Source of the DNA: Colwellia marinimaniae
GTDB lineage: Bacteria > Pseudomonadota > Gammaproteobacteria > Enterobacterales > Alteromonadaceae
NCBI RefSeq assembly: GCF_002207865.1
Contig: NZ_BDQM01000023.1
Coordinates: forward strand, 1 to 61,229
Direction of reading: 5' to 3'
DNA: 61,229 nt
Under the pieces are notes generated by a model. The model saw only the letters and a list, made by a program, of their open reading frames with translations. It did not search any database and had not been told where the DNA came from. Positions within the stretch are counted from its first letter, which is position 1. The number at the start of each line of letters is the position of its first letter. Below, piece by piece: positions 40,202 through 50,372 of this stretch. A program made the translations under genes and the position numbers.

Positions 40202-42517
40202 TTAAATCAACGGTGGTTTTAGCGCTTTGTTGATGATCACCGCCACCGATTTTGAGGTGGGTGTATAAGAGCGATCACCATAACTGTCCAGTGGCACCAG
40301 CGGGTTGGTTTCTGGGTAATAAGCGGCCAGATTACTGCGTGGAATATCATAAAAACATAAGATGAAGTTAGTTACCGTGCGATCTTGGTTATCCGACCAA
40401 ATAGAGGTGATGTCGACATAGTCGTTATCTTTAAATCCTTGTTTTAAAGCATCTTTTTCGTTGATAAATAATACATTTCTGGCGTTACTAACGCCACGGT
40501 ATCTATCGTCCATGCCATAGATGGTGGTATTGAATTGATCGTGTGACCGTAAAGATTGTAAGGTATAAAGTGGCTGATTCTTTTTTTGCAGTTCGTTTAC
40601 TTGCTCTGTAGATATGTTGATAATACTTGTTGGCAGACAATTAGCAGTAAACAAGGCTTTTTCTTGAGGATTGTGCCATTGAAGTTGTGCGGCACTGTTA
40701 CCAAGATAAAAGCCGCCAGGTTGTTCAAGCTGTTGATTAAAATTACTAAATCCTGGGATGGCTTGTTCGATTAAATCACGAATAAGATCATAATTGCCTT
40801 TTAGCTGTTGCCAGTTTATCGTGGAGTTAGTTAAGGTAGCATCAGCAATATCCGTGACAATGGCGGTTTCAGAGTGCATGGTCTTTGCTAGGGGCACTAC
40901 GCTACCTTGTGATGCATGCACCATGCTAAAAGTATCTTCCACGGTAATAAACTGCTCACCAGTGGCTTGATTATCTATTTCAGTGCGGCCTAAACAGGGC
41001 AGAATGAGCGCGTCTTCACCGATGCATAAATGACTACGGTTGAGTTTTGTACTTATTTGCACATTCAACTCGGTATTTTTTAATGCTTGATGGGTTTGTT
41101 TGGTATCGGGCGCGGCTTGGGCGATATTACCCCCTAAACAAATCAATACCTTACTGGTTTTCTGTAAAAAAGCATTTAAGGCATAATAAACATTATGACC
41201 TTTTTCTTTGGGTAGTTGAGCATTAACGGCTTGTGAAAGTTGCTCGATAAACGCCGCCGTAGGCTTTTCATTGATGCCCATGGTGCGATTACCTTGCACA
41301 TTGGAATGACCACGCACCGGACACAAACCGGCACCTTTTTTACCAATATTGCCAGACAACAACTGTAAATTAACAATTTCTTGAATGGTCGCGACAGAAT
41401 GTTTATGTTGGGTGATGCCCATGGCCCAAGTACAAATTACCGTGTCTGCGTGCAAAAATATATCCGTCGCTTGCGACAATTCTTTAAACGATAGTCCAGA
41501 TTGTTGTTCAATTTGTTGCCATGAGGTGTCGTTAACCACTTGCTGATATTGGTCAAATTGCTGGCAATGTTGTTTGATAAAGTCATTATCGATTAGTGCG
41601 GGCTTGCCGTTTTCTATTTGCTCTGCGTTACGGGCGAGAATTATTTTGACCATGCCACGAACAGCCGCCATATCACCGCCTAATTTAGGGGTAAAATAAG
41701 CGTGGCTGATAGTTGTTGCCTTGGGGGTAAAAAGCTCGATAGGATCTTGCGGGCTGGCAAAACGTTCCAGTGCGACTTCTTTTAAATTGTTAAAGCTTAC
41801 TATTTTACAACCGCCTCGTGCGGCCTTACGCAAGGCATTCATCATCCTAGGGTGATTGGTGCCCGGGTTTTGTCCAAAAACAAATATCGCCTCGGCGTGG
41901 TTAAAGTCGTCTAATATTACCGTGCCTTTACCAATACCAATGGCTTCATTTAACGCGATACCACTGGCTTCGTGACACATATTTGAGCAGTCAGGAAAGT
42001 TATTAGTGCCGTAGAGTCGGCCAAATAATTGATAAAGGAACGAGGCTTCATTGCTGGCGCGGCCAGAAGTATAAAATTCTACTTCATTGGGCGAAGATAA
42101 ACTGTTGAGTTTATTTGCTATCAGCTGATTGGCATCTTGCCAGCTAATAGGCTCATAATGATCAGTGTCTTTATTGTACTTCATCGGCTCAGTTAACCGA
42201 CCTTGATACTCTAACCAATAATCACTTTGTTTTTGTAACTGGCGGACACTATATTGGGCGAAAAAAGTGGCATCAACTTTTTTACTGGTAGATTCCCACG
42301 CAATGGCTTTGGCGCCATTTTCACAAAACTGCAGTAAACCTTCTTTTTCATCGCCCCAAGCACAGCCCGGACAATCAAAGCCTTTATCCTTATTTGCTCT
42401 TAATAAATTTTTGACATTAGTCTGTGGTTGCTGGCTTCGCATGATGTGTTTTAAGGTCGAGGTTAATGAGGAAAAACCACCGGCTTTGTTGGGCTTTTTA
42501 CTGAAATGTTTAGACAC
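40202..42517 (-). CDS. YdeP/FdhF-type molybdopterin oxidoreductase
   Basis: A 771-residue, cytoplasmic molybdopterin oxidoreductase of the YdeP family, distantly related to formate dehydrogenase H. It has GFDCPGCAWGDEKEG near the start, EVEFYTSGRASNEASFLYQLFGRLYG-like family segments (about 140-165), NNFPDCSNMCHEASG, GMGITQHKHS-type and GHSNVQGNRTMGI motifs. I chose the GTG at 42517, with AAGGTG 6 bp upstream, because the frame upstream of it is hydrophobic and unlike the family; an ATG exists at 42580. E. coli YdeP is linked to acid resistance, but its substrate is unknown. The neighbouring fdhD fits cofactor sulfuration. Confidence 0.9.
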   Translation of the reverse strand: MSKHFSKKPNKAGGFSSLTSTLKHIMRSQQPQTNVKNLLRANKDKGFDCPGCAWGDEKEGLLQFCENGAKAIAWESTSKKVDATFFAQYSVRQLQKQSDYWLEYQGRLTEPMKYNKDTDHYEPISWQDANQLIANKLNSLSSPNEVEFYTSGRASNEASFLYQLFGRLYGTNNFPDCSNMCHEASGIALNEAIGIGKGTVILDDFNHAEAIFVFGQNPGTNHPRMMNALRKAARGGCKIVSFNNLKEVALERFASPQDPIELFTPKATTISHAYFTPKLGGDMAAVRGMVKIILARNAEQIENGKPALIDNDFIKQHCQQFDQYQQVVNDTSWQQIEQQSGLSFKELSQATDIFLHADTVICTWAMGITQHKHSVATIQEIVNLQLLSGNIGKKGAGLCPVRGHSNVQGNRTMGINEKPTAAFIEQLSQAVNAQLPKEKGHNVYYALNAFLQKTSKVLICLGGNIAQAAPDTKQTHQALKNTELNVQISTKLNRSHLCIGEDALILPCLGRTEIDNQATGEQFITVEDTFSMVHASQGSVVPLAKTMHSETAIVTDIADATLTNSTINWQQLKGNYDLIRDLIEQAIPGFSNFNQQLEQPGGFYLGNSAAQLQWHNPQEKALFTANCLPTSIINISTEQVNELQKKNQPLYTLQSLRSHDQFNTTIYGMDDRYRGVSNARNVLFINEKDALKQGFKDNDYVDITSIWSDNQDRTVTNFILCFYDIPRSNLAAYYPETNPLVPLDSYGDRSYTPTSKSVAVIINKALKPPLI

Positions 42518-42668
42518 AAAATACACCTTGAAATAACGACGCAGACCATTGAAAAATATCAACAGATATTCATGAATCAATTATATACGGAGGCAGCGGT
42601 TAGACGCCAGTCATTCAACTGGCTTGCGTTCAGTGTTATTGGGCTTTTGTGTGCTGAAATGAATACAG

Positions 42669-43367
42669 CTAGCCCTTCTTAGCATAGAGCTGTTCAGCTT
42701 TGTTATACATTAGCCATGAAGTCACCACGTATTTCTCATCCGACAAAGGAATATGACCTTTATGGGTATGAGTAAAACCGGCAGGGAAAATAATTAATGA
42801 GCCTTTTTTAGGTTTAACCTTTATGCCTTGATAATGAAATTCTGTTTCGCCACCTTCATCAACATCATTTAAGTAATACAAAAACGCTAATACCCGGTGT
42901 AATGGCTTATTGTGTGGTAACTGCGGGAAAATTTCCGAATGCCAGTAATGATAGCCACCAACCCCTTGCTCGTAGCGTTGCACGGTGAAATTGTCGTAAC
43001 AAAAAACGTACTGGATCAACTGGTCTAAGTAAGCTGTGCCTAAACGGTCAAAATTCTCTTTCGTTACCGAGGTAGGTAAGCCTGTGTCGGGATCTGTGAC
43101 TGTTGGGTTTAAAGCTGAGATTAACGCCATGTAATGCTTAGTCAAATAAGCTTTGACATGGGGATAGCTGGCGTTAATAAGCTCAAGCTGTAGTGCTTGC
43201 CATTCTTTTTCAACCATAGTGACATCCATGCTATCTTTAAGATGTGTCATCACCCCATGACCAACACGACCTTTTACTACTTTATCACTGCTTTGATGAC
43301 CTTTTATTAGTTTGTCGCACAGATCATCGGATAGTGCGTGGTCAAACACACCTATAAATTGGCTCAT
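42669..43367 (-). CDS. 2-oxoglutarate/Fe(II)-dependent oxygenase
   Basis: A 232-residue protein of the prolyl 4-hydroxylase-like 2OG-Fe(II) oxygenase type. The iron-binding part is YHYWHSEIFP, an H-x-E in place of the common H-x-D, with the distal histidine in FTHTHKGHIP and a basic residue following for 2-oxoglutarate. The middle LAFLYYLNDVDEGGETEFHY is the typical jelly-roll core. The substrate (protein prolyl or other) is unknown. A single gene divergent from the subtilase. Confidence 0.82.
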   Translation of the reverse strand: MSQFIGVFDHALSDDLCDKLIKGHQSSDKVVKGRVGHGVMTHLKDSMDVTMVEKEWQALQLELINASYPHVKAYLTKHYMALISALNPTVTDPDTGLPTSVTKENFDRLGTAYLDQLIQYVFCYDNFTVQRYEQGVGGYHYWHSEIFPQLPHNKPLHRVLAFLYYLNDVDEGGETEFHYQGIKVKPKKGSLIIFPAGFTHTHKGHIPLSDEKYVVTSWLMYNKAEQLYAKKG

Positions 43368-43576
43368 TATTAATCCTTAAAGCTATTTTGCGTAAATTTA
43401 ACTGACATTTTTATATGACATACTAGGGGTAATTTAACTTAACCATAAATATTTTGTAACATACTTGTAATATTTGTTGCATTAATGTTATGTTTGTCTG
43501 GCTTTGATTTATATCATTGTGTACTGAATTTGTATAAAAAAATCAATAAATATCATTTAACGTACAGGAAAAAGTC

Positions 43577-45949
43577 ATGTCAAACAATATAAAACGCAAC
43601 AAAATATCGCTACATAAGGCCGCAATAATAACAACGGTAAGTGTCTTGTCGCTATCAATATCAACAGCTTTATATGCAGCGCAACCCGTTGGAGTGCAGA
43701 CCACAGATAATATATTATCTGCCGTGGCCAGCTCACCTTTACCAAAACGCTTTATTGTCAAATATAAGCAATCCGCTAACGCTCAATCAACGATGCAAGC
43801 GACGATAAGTAATTTTAGCACTGTGAGCGATATGGCTAGCCCTATGGCTTTTAATCGTTTGGCAGCGCTTAAGAAAAAATTTAAAATTCTAGGCGTTAAA
43901 GTTGGCGCTGAATTTCCTAATATGAATATCATCACCGCTGAGTTATCACCAGCAGATGTGATGAGTTTAGCGATGGATGATAATGTTGAATACGTAGAAG
44001 AAGATTTACCACGTCGTTTTATGGCGCAAAACGTACCTTATGGTATTGGTATGGTACAAGCGGACCAAGTTGATGACAGTATTGCTTCAGCGAACGCCGG
44101 TGGTAAGAAAATTTGTATTATTGACTCAGGTCTAAATATGCCTCATGAAGATATGGGCGCGCAAGGCGGTACGGTTAATGGTACTAATGATAGTGGTACG
44201 GGTAATTGGTTTGATCATGGCGGCCCACATGGTACTCATGTAGCTGGTACCATTGCTGCCCTTAATAATGGTATTGGTGTTCGTGGTGTTATTGGTTCCG
44301 ATCCTAACTTGCATATTGTTAAAGTATTTAATGAATCAGGTTGGGGCTATTCCTCCAGTTTAGTCAGCGCTATTAATACCTGTGTCAGCAATGGCGCAGA
44401 TGTTATTAATATGAGCTTAGGTGGTGCGGGCTCAAATACCAGTGAAGCAAATGCCATGCAAGCCGCTTATGATGCTGGCGTATTACTTATCGCTGCGGCG
44501 GGTAATAGTGGTGTTGCTACCAGTACAACTGACGCTGAAAGTTTTCCTGCTTCGTATGACTCAGTGATGTCAGTGGCCGCTATTGATAGCAATAAAGTCT
44601 TAGCTGATTTTTCACAGAAGAATAGTCAGGTTGAGATATCAGGCCCAGGTGTTGATGTTTACTCTACTTACCCGGAAGGTTTGGGTTCAGTGGTCGAAGT
44701 GTCGGTTGCCGGTATTGGCTATTCGGCTAATGCCATGGCAAACCAGGGCAGTGCCACAGGTGCTATATATAACTTTGGCACGGGTGAGTCGATTGATTCG
44801 GGTGCTAACGGTAATGTGTGTTTAATTGCTCGTGGTAGCATTTCATTTCACGATAAAGTCAAAGCTTGTCAAGACAGCGGCGGTGTTGGCGCTATTATTT
44901 ATAATAACGTAGCGGGCAGTTTTGGTGGCACCTTAGGTACCACCAACGCGACTAGCATTCCGAGTGTTACTATTTCAGATACTGATGGTGCAGCCATGTT
45001 AAGTAACTTAGGCGCGAGTGCAACGGTAAATATTGGCGCGGGTAATTATGGCAAGATGAGTGGTACCTCAATGGCATCACCTCATGTTGCTGGTGTCGCT
45101 GCCTTAGTATGGAGTCATCATCCTAGCTGTACTAACGTCGAAATTCGTAATGTACTTAATGCCACGGCACAAGATCTTGGTGCAACTGGCCGGGATGTTA
45201 AATTTGGTTATGGATTAGTACAAACTAAAGATGCCATTGATTACATCAGCGCGAATGGTTGTGATGGTAGTGGTACAGGTGGCGGCGGTGGTACAACCCC
45301 AGACGATACCGTACTTGAAAATGGTGTCGTTAAAACAGAGCTAGCCGCGACTACGGGTAATGAACTTGTTTTCACTATGGAAGTACCCGTGGGTGCAACC
45401 GATATTAACTTTGCCATCACAGGTGGTAGTGGTGATGCGGATTTATATGTGAAATTTGGTGCTGAGCCAACGGACAGTCTTTATGACTGTCGTCCATATA
45501 GAGCAGGTAATGTTGAATCTTGTGCGAGTACACAAGCTGGCGGAAGCTATTATGTGAAAATCAAAGCTTATAGTGATTTTACTGGCGTTAGTTTAACCGC
45601 TAGTTACATTGAGCCAAGTACGGGTGGTGGCGGTGCTGTTAACCCCATTGATAGCACAGTGAACAACATCTCAGTGGCAAGAAGACAATGGACTCGTTAT
45701 ACCCTTGATTTAGCAGCGGGATACGCCGACCTAACGGTTAGCCTTTCTGGTGGTAGTGGTGATGCAGACTTGTATGTTACTCAAGGTAAGCAATCAACAT
45801 CGTCTACTTATGATTGTCGCCCTTATAAAAATGGCAACAATGAAAGCTGTAACTTTACTGACCCAGCACAGGGTACTTGGTATGTTGATATCTACGGGTA
45901 TTCAGCCGCATCAGGGGTAACGTTAAACATACAAGCTACACCACAGTAA
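43577..45949 (+). CDS. Secreted subtilisin-like protease with PA and two PPC domains
   Basis: A 790-residue S8 serine protease. The order is signal peptide (about 1-34), inhibitor-type propeptide (about 55-148), catalytic domain with D183 (IIDSGLN), H218 (PHGTHVAG) and Ser near 498 (GTSMASPHVAG), a PA domain inserted before the serine (about 370-480), a Gly-rich linker, and two C-terminal PPC domains separated by a second Gly linker. The PPC repeats share SGGSGDADLYV and YDCRPY. PPC domains of marine proteases are usually removed or help substrate binding. Export is probably by type II secretion. It is followed by a strong terminator. Confidence 0.95.
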   Translation: MSNNIKRNKISLHKAAIITTVSVLSLSISTALYAAQPVGVQTTDNILSAVASSPLPKRFIVKYKQSANAQSTMQATISNFSTVSDMASPMAFNRLAALKKKFKILGVKVGAEFPNMNIITAELSPADVMSLAMDDNVEYVEEDLPRRFMAQNVPYGIGMVQADQVDDSIASANAGGKKICIIDSGLNMPHEDMGAQGGTVNGTNDSGTGNWFDHGGPHGTHVAGTIAALNNGIGVRGVIGSDPNLHIVKVFNESGWGYSSSLVSAINTCVSNGADVINMSLGGAGSNTSEANAMQAAYDAGVLLIAAAGNSGVATSTTDAESFPASYDSVMSVAAIDSNKVLADFSQKNSQVEISGPGVDVYSTYPEGLGSVVEVSVAGIGYSANAMANQGSATGAIYNFGTGESIDSGANGNVCLIARGSISFHDKVKACQDSGGVGAIIYNNVAGSFGGTLGTTNATSIPSVTISDTDGAAMLSNLGASATVNIGAGNYGKMSGTSMASPHVAGVAALVWSHHPSCTNVEIRNVLNATAQDLGATGRDVKFGYGLVQTKDAIDYISANGCDGSGTGGGGGTTPDDTVLENGVVKTELAATTGNELVFTMEVPVGATDINFAITGGSGDADLYVKFGAEPTDSLYDCRPYRAGNVESCASTQAGGSYYVKIKAYSDFTGVSLTASYIEPSTGGGGAVNPIDSTVNNISVARRQWTRYTLDLAAGYADLTVSLSGGSGDADLYVTQGKQSTSSTYDCRPYKNGNNESCNFTDPAQGTWYVDIYGYSAASGVTLNIQATPQ

Positions 45950-46007
45950 TTGGTATGCTAGCTAAGTAAAATCGCTTGATAAAATAAGCGAGTAAGCAAA
46001 AAAATAT

Positions 46008-46037
46008 AAGGGTAACGCAAGTTACCCTTTTTTTTTG
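46008..46037 (+). terminator. Terminator after the subtilase gene
   Basis: AAGGGTAAC-gcaa-GTTACCCTT followed by a run of T, about 60 bp after the stop and 15 bp before the MITE. Confidence 0.92.
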
Positions 46038-46051
46038 CAACAATGGACTTA

Positions 46052-46314
46052 TACCAATTTGATTAAATTTCTTCCCAACTCAGAGTTATGCTCGATGTTC
46101 AATAACAAGGTAAATTCGTTTCGGTTTAGTCACTCTAAATCAAATGAATTTAACGAAGTTAGTGGTCATCGAGTAAGCTCCCGAGGGCGAGTTTAAAAGG
46201 CTTACACACAGCGTTATTGATTTGGAGAAGGGAGTAACCATTCTCTTCAATCAATGCCTTGTCTCTAAGCCTTTTAATTCTCGCTGAGTGGGAAAGAACT
46301 TAATCAATTTGGTA
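46052..46314. mobile_element. 263-bp MITE-like element with ~30-bp imperfect terminal inverted repeats
   Basis: The left end TACCAATTTGATTAAATTTC and the complemented right end TACCAAATTGATTAAGTTCT continue similar through TTCCCA and CTCAG. TTA flanks both ends (46049-46051, 46315-46317), a possible 3-bp target duplication. Internal inverted pairs include CTCGATG/CATCGAG and an ATTGATT...AATCAAT stem around TTCTC-type arms. No gene inside. The right flank touches the TAA stop of the kinase/phosphatase gene, so it may supply or alter its 3' end. It is not related to the 398-bp element. Confidence 0.82.
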
Positions 46315-46319
46315 TTAAG

Positions 46320-48047
46320 TTAAAATACTAGTGAAATAAAAAAAGCGATTAACCAAAATGCGGAGCAAGCTTGCCAAAATAACAGCGGATTTTTGTCCAT
46401 TAATACCGCGTTGTGGTTACTTTTGTATTTAGGATTGGGCTTTTGTAATTCATGTAAAAACTCTAATACATCTTCATGACGACGTTCGGCTTTAAAGCGT
46501 AGGCCCTTTTTTATCGCGCAGTCGATCCAGATAGGCACCAAGGGATTGATATCAAAACAGGGAATGTATTTGGTTTTCATATAGGCTTTAACGGTTCGAC
46601 ATTTATTGAGCTTGCCAGAAAACGGCTCTTTGCCGGTTAACATTTCATAGGCGAGCACAGCTAATGAAAAAACTTCAGATTGCACCGTACTCTTTCCTGT
46701 GATGACGACTTCTGGCGCAGAGTAGCCGGCAGTGCCTAAAATACCCGGTTGGTCCAGCGGCGTGGCTATTTCAGCAATACCTTTGCTATAACATGAGCCA
46801 AAATCAATGATTTTAACTTCGCCATTATGATCAATCATAATATTGCCTGGTTTGATATCCTGATGCAAAATCTCGCGCTTGTGCATTGCCCGTAGACCTT
46901 TTTCAATTTGAGCCAGAATATAGACTACATCTTGCACCGCAGGTATTGGGTGTTCTTTTATCCATTGCTCTAGGGTTATGCCTTCAATATATTCAGTTAA
47001 ATAATAAAGCCAATTCTTTGCTCTATTACCTTCAATTACTTTAACTACATGAGGGCTATTGATGCGACTACCCATCCAACTTTCCATAATAAAACGTTCG
47101 ACATAAGGCAAATCATCGTCAAAATTAACCGACGGTGTTTTCATGCAATAACGTGCGCCGCTGTCAACATCTCGCACCACATACACTTGACTGCGGGTAT
47201 TGACATGTAAGACCTTTTCCACCTTGTATCCGTCCAATATCATCTCAGGCTCTAAATAAGGCGGAAAAGGTAATTCTGACAGCTTGCGGCCAACTTCATT
47301 GATGGTTTGTGCCGGCAGGCTATCAAGTCGTAAAATTTGACAACTTAAGTTATCGCCACTGCTGTTGGTTAGCGCTAGAGCAATAAAATTTTCGCATGCC
47401 AGCTCAAAGCAGGCTTCATCACTTTCTGGTGTTAGCTTAGCTAAAATAGCGGCTAACTCTTTGTGTTTAACAAAGTCATGGATGCCATCGGTAGTTAACA
47501 AGTAAATGTCTGCTACTTCTACCGCTAAGCTGTGACAGTCGACATCGAGCTTTACATCTAAACCCATGGCTCGAGATAAATAGCTTTGATTTGCATTGAT
47601 ATAAGTGCTGTGATCTCTGGTTATTTGTTCTAATTCACCGTGGCGAAAACGATAGATACGGCTATCACCCACATGAAAAACATGGGCAGTTTGTGATTTG
47701 AAAATAATGCAGCTGAAGGTACTAATATAGCCTTTGTGTACATCATTGAATTGTTGCCCTTGACCATATAACCAACGATTAAGCGCGGTTAACACCTGCG
47801 ACGTTGATTTTTTAACACTCCAACTATCGGGCGTAGAATAATAGTCATATAAAAAATTATGCACACAGGTTTCACTGGCTTCTTTACCTGCTTCTGCGGC
47901 ACTGACACCGTCAGCAATTACCGCTACAGCGCCTTTGTTGGTTAATAACGAATCTTTAGGAAGTCGTATACCAATGGCATCTTCGTTCTGAGCTTTTTTA
48001 CCTGCTACTGAACGTTGTGCCACAGTAAAGCTTAATTCACTGGCCAA
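46320..48047 (-). CDS. Fused PP2C phosphatase and Ser/Thr protein kinase, membrane-anchored
   Basis: A 575-residue fusion. Residues 1-245 are a PP2C-type phosphatase with EDAIGIRL, VIADGVSAAEAGKEAS, GDSRIYR, LTTDGIHDF and SGDNLSCQ metal-site motifs. From about 270 is a Hanks-type kinase with the catalytic HQDIKPGNIMID (HRD variant), IIDFGS, and GTAGYSAPEV. The glycine-rich loop is degenerate (KVLHVNTRSQVYVV). A C-terminal membrane helix (LLFWQACSAFWLIAFFISL) anchors it. The gene is downstream of the nitrate transporter in the same direction, 94 bp apart; I recall this pairing from nitrate-assimilation loci of marine gammaproteobacteria, which suggests control of transport or reduction by phosphorylation. 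Confidence 0.92.
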   Translation of the reverse strand: MASELSFTVAQRSVAGKKAQNEDAIGIRLPKDSLLTNKGAVAVIADGVSAAEAGKEASETCVHNFLYDYYSTPDSWSVKKSTSQVLTALNRWLYGQGQQFNDVHKGYISTFSCIIFKSQTAHVFHVGDSRIYRFRHGELEQITRDHSTYINANQSYLSRAMGLDVKLDVDCHSLAVEVADIYLLTTDGIHDFVKHKELAAILAKLTPESDEACFELACENFIALALTNSSGDNLSCQILRLDSLPAQTINEVGRKLSELPFPPYLEPEMILDGYKVEKVLHVNTRSQVYVVRDVDSGARYCMKTPSVNFDDDLPYVERFIMESWMGSRINSPHVVKVIEGNRAKNWLYYLTEYIEGITLEQWIKEHPIPAVQDVVYILAQIEKGLRAMHKREILHQDIKPGNIMIDHNGEVKIIDFGSCYSKGIAEIATPLDQPGILGTAGYSAPEVVITGKSTVQSEVFSLAVLAYEMLTGKEPFSGKLNKCRTVKAYMKTKYIPCFDINPLVPIWIDCAIKKGLRFKAERRHEDVLEFLHELQKPNPKYKSNHNAVLMDKNPLLFWQACSAFWLIAFFISLVF

Positions 48048-48141
48048 ATCGCCCCATCCTGTTTTTATCTAGGTTAAAAATCGCTTAACTCTTATACCGG
48101 TAAGAGTTAAGCGACCATAAAATATTATCAAATAATCAGTG

Positions 48142-49653
48142 TTAATGTACTTCAATCATTTGCACTGTGCCATCAGGCATCACTTCGGCCATGGTACTTT
48201 TTGGCTCATCTAAAAATAGCGAACAACAAACGGCAAAGGCGACCCCAGCACCGATAGTAGCAAAAAACACCGAGGGTGAAACAAAGGAAAAGACCAGTAA
48301 AAATACTACAGCACCAACGTTACCATAGGCACCAACCGTACCGGCAATTTGTCCGGTTAATTTGCGTTTGACTAGGGGCACTACCGCAAAAATACATCCG
48401 GCTGCCGAGCCTAAAAAGAATGAGCAAATCATCATGGTGGCAACCACTGCCGCAAGAGGCCATGCTGGGGTGATCAATGACATAACAAAAAAGCCTAATG
48501 ATGCGCCGCTTAATAAAAAGATCAAGGGAAGTTTACGACCAAACTTATCACTGAACATACCACCTGAGGGACAAGAAAATACATCAACGGCGGCGAAACA
48601 AGCACCAAATATACCGGCAGCAGCAGCAGCGACTAAAAATTGACTTTCAAAGTATTGCGCTAACATGGATATCACCGATAATTCAGCACCAAAGGTTACC
48701 GCATAACCAATACTTAAGATGGCTACTTGTTTGAACTTATACTGTAAGATTTCATCCATAGGCGGTGATTGCAACATGTCTTTATTCACCTGATACAATT
48801 TCCACGATTGATAAAGGGTCAATGCCAGTAATAAGCCATAAATAACATAGGCAGTAAAATCACTGAGTAAACCGGCACCAATAATTAATTCAGCACCTGT
48901 ACCAGCAACCACACCAGCATCGGTTACTCGCCACGTTAATATGGCCAATGCCGCCACCATAGGAATATTAAACAATAGACAGAAAACAAAATCTCGCTTG
49001 CTAGTTAGCTCAAGACCACCGGACTTATTAGGTTTGAAATAAGTAGAGCCTACCGGTGTATCTGTTACGGCAAAATAGTAAAAAACTGAATATAACAGTG
49101 CCAATACGCCGGTTGAGGCAATGGCATAACGCCAGCCATCTTCGCCGCCAAATAAACTGGCGATATACACTAAAGTACCGGCACCAACGGCAGAGCCTAC
49201 GTTACCCATGCCCTTATATATACCTTCGGCTAAACCTAATTGCTTTGCTGGATACCATTCACTGATCATGCGAATGCCAATGACAAAACCCGCACCAACA
49301 AAACCCATTAAAAACTTAGCTAACGCTAAGGTTTCAAAACTTTGCGCAGAGGCAAAGAAAAAACATAATAGTGCCGTAGCCACCAACATGGCGGTATAAG
49401 AATTACGCGGACCATATTTATCAACCAACATACCCGTGACAATTCGGGCCGGTATCGTTAATGCCACATTTAAAATCAATAATATTTTAGCTTCAATATC
49501 TGTTAAGCCCATACTGGTTTGTATGGTAGACATGAGTGGTGCATGGCTAAACCATACTAGGAAAGTGATAAAAAAAGCTAGCCAGGTACTATGGAGAATT
49601 CTGGCTCGGCCCTGAAAGGATAAAAAATTATGTTTTAACGATGATTGACTCAT
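48142..49653 (-). CDS. Nitrate/nitrite transporter, NarK/NasA type (MFS)
   Basis: A 503-residue major facilitator protein with about 12 membrane helices. LTIPARIVTGMLVDKYGPR near 70-90 and GFVGAGFVIGIRMISEWYP near 130-150 are typical of nitrate/nitrite porters, as is GNVGSAVGAGTLVYI. A long central loop (about 205-300, SGGLELTSKRDF) differs from the short NarK loop. No nitrate or nitrite reductase gene is in the window. The fused phosphatase/kinase gene follows in the same direction. Confidence 0.87.
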   Translation of the reverse strand: MSQSSLKHNFLSFQGRARILHSTWLAFFITFLVWFSHAPLMSTIQTSMGLTDIEAKILLILNVALTIPARIVTGMLVDKYGPRNSYTAMLVATALLCFFFASAQSFETLALAKFLMGFVGAGFVIGIRMISEWYPAKQLGLAEGIYKGMGNVGSAVGAGTLVYIASLFGGEDGWRYAIASTGVLALLYSVFYYFAVTDTPVGSTYFKPNKSGGLELTSKRDFVFCLLFNIPMVAALAILTWRVTDAGVVAGTGAELIIGAGLLSDFTAYVIYGLLLALTLYQSWKLYQVNKDMLQSPPMDEILQYKFKQVAILSIGYAVTFGAELSVISMLAQYFESQFLVAAAAAGIFGACFAAVDVFSCPSGGMFSDKFGRKLPLIFLLSGASLGFFVMSLITPAWPLAAVVATMMICSFFLGSAAGCIFAVVPLVKRKLTGQIAGTVGAYGNVGAVVFLLVFSFVSPSVFFATIGAGVAFAVCCSLFLDEPKSTMAEVMPDGTVQMIEVH

Positions 49654-49903
49654 ACAAAACCTTGATTTAGTTAGGGTGAATTTTCAAACAATAGTAAATT
49701 ATCAGCAAAAAACGAGCCATCATTTAACGTGTTGATATCTATGGTTATTTATTATATTTAAAGCGTGAGGAAGGTTGGTATGCACCATAGTGCAGCTTAA
49801 TAAGTGATAAAATGTAGCAAGTTTACAAAAGTGTAACAAATAGATATGTTCAGTGATAATAACCCTAGCTAATTCAATGCGGCAGTCAGGATTCTTCCTT
49901 ATT

Positions 49904-50261
49904 ATGAATTTTTCTCGTCTAACACGGCCGATGACAATCACTGATAGTTTTATTGTCCATCAGTTAGCACTATTTAATGATAAATCCAATCGCTTAGTTT
50001 TTATTGTGCTGCTGATAGCCATTATGTCAATAGGCATGGTTTGGCTTATTAACGTGCTCGGTGATTTTTATTGCCTGTTTGTCTGCTGCTATTATCGGTG
50101 TTAAAAAACAGAAAACTGCTGCTGGTTATTATTTAGCTGCCACCATTATGTTTTTTGTTATGGCTAGTATCATGGCTTTATCCGCGGGAAATATAATTGA
50201 CAACATGTTGGCGAATGCAACTGTTTTGACAGCAGAGAAAATAATGATCACGCTAAGGTGA
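49904..50261 (+). pseudogene. Possible frameshifted membrane-protein remnant
   Basis: Two short overlapping frames each encode hydrophobic segments that read as one protein if joined near 50045: NRLVFIVLLIAIMSIGMVW, then VIFIACLSAAIIGV and AAGYYLAATIMFFVMASIMAL. The second part resembles the last helices of a 7TM sensor region. Neither frame has a good ribosome binding site of its own for the second half. It lies just upstream of the MHYT histidine kinase gene. It could also be fortuitous; confidence is low. Confidence 0.3.
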
Positions 50262-50372
50262 AGTTGGCTTAGGGCTTAGGCCTTAATGGCTAATTGGCTA
50301 AATGGGTCTATGCTAAATGCTAATGCATTGTAAATTTCATCTCCACTTTTTTCAATCTTGAGACGCTAAAAT

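Noticed and set aside
49720..49941. A 73-codon minus-strand frame upstream of the nitrate transporter
   Set aside because: No ribosome binding site and a composition unlike real proteins of this genome; the transporter promoter probably occupies this stretch.
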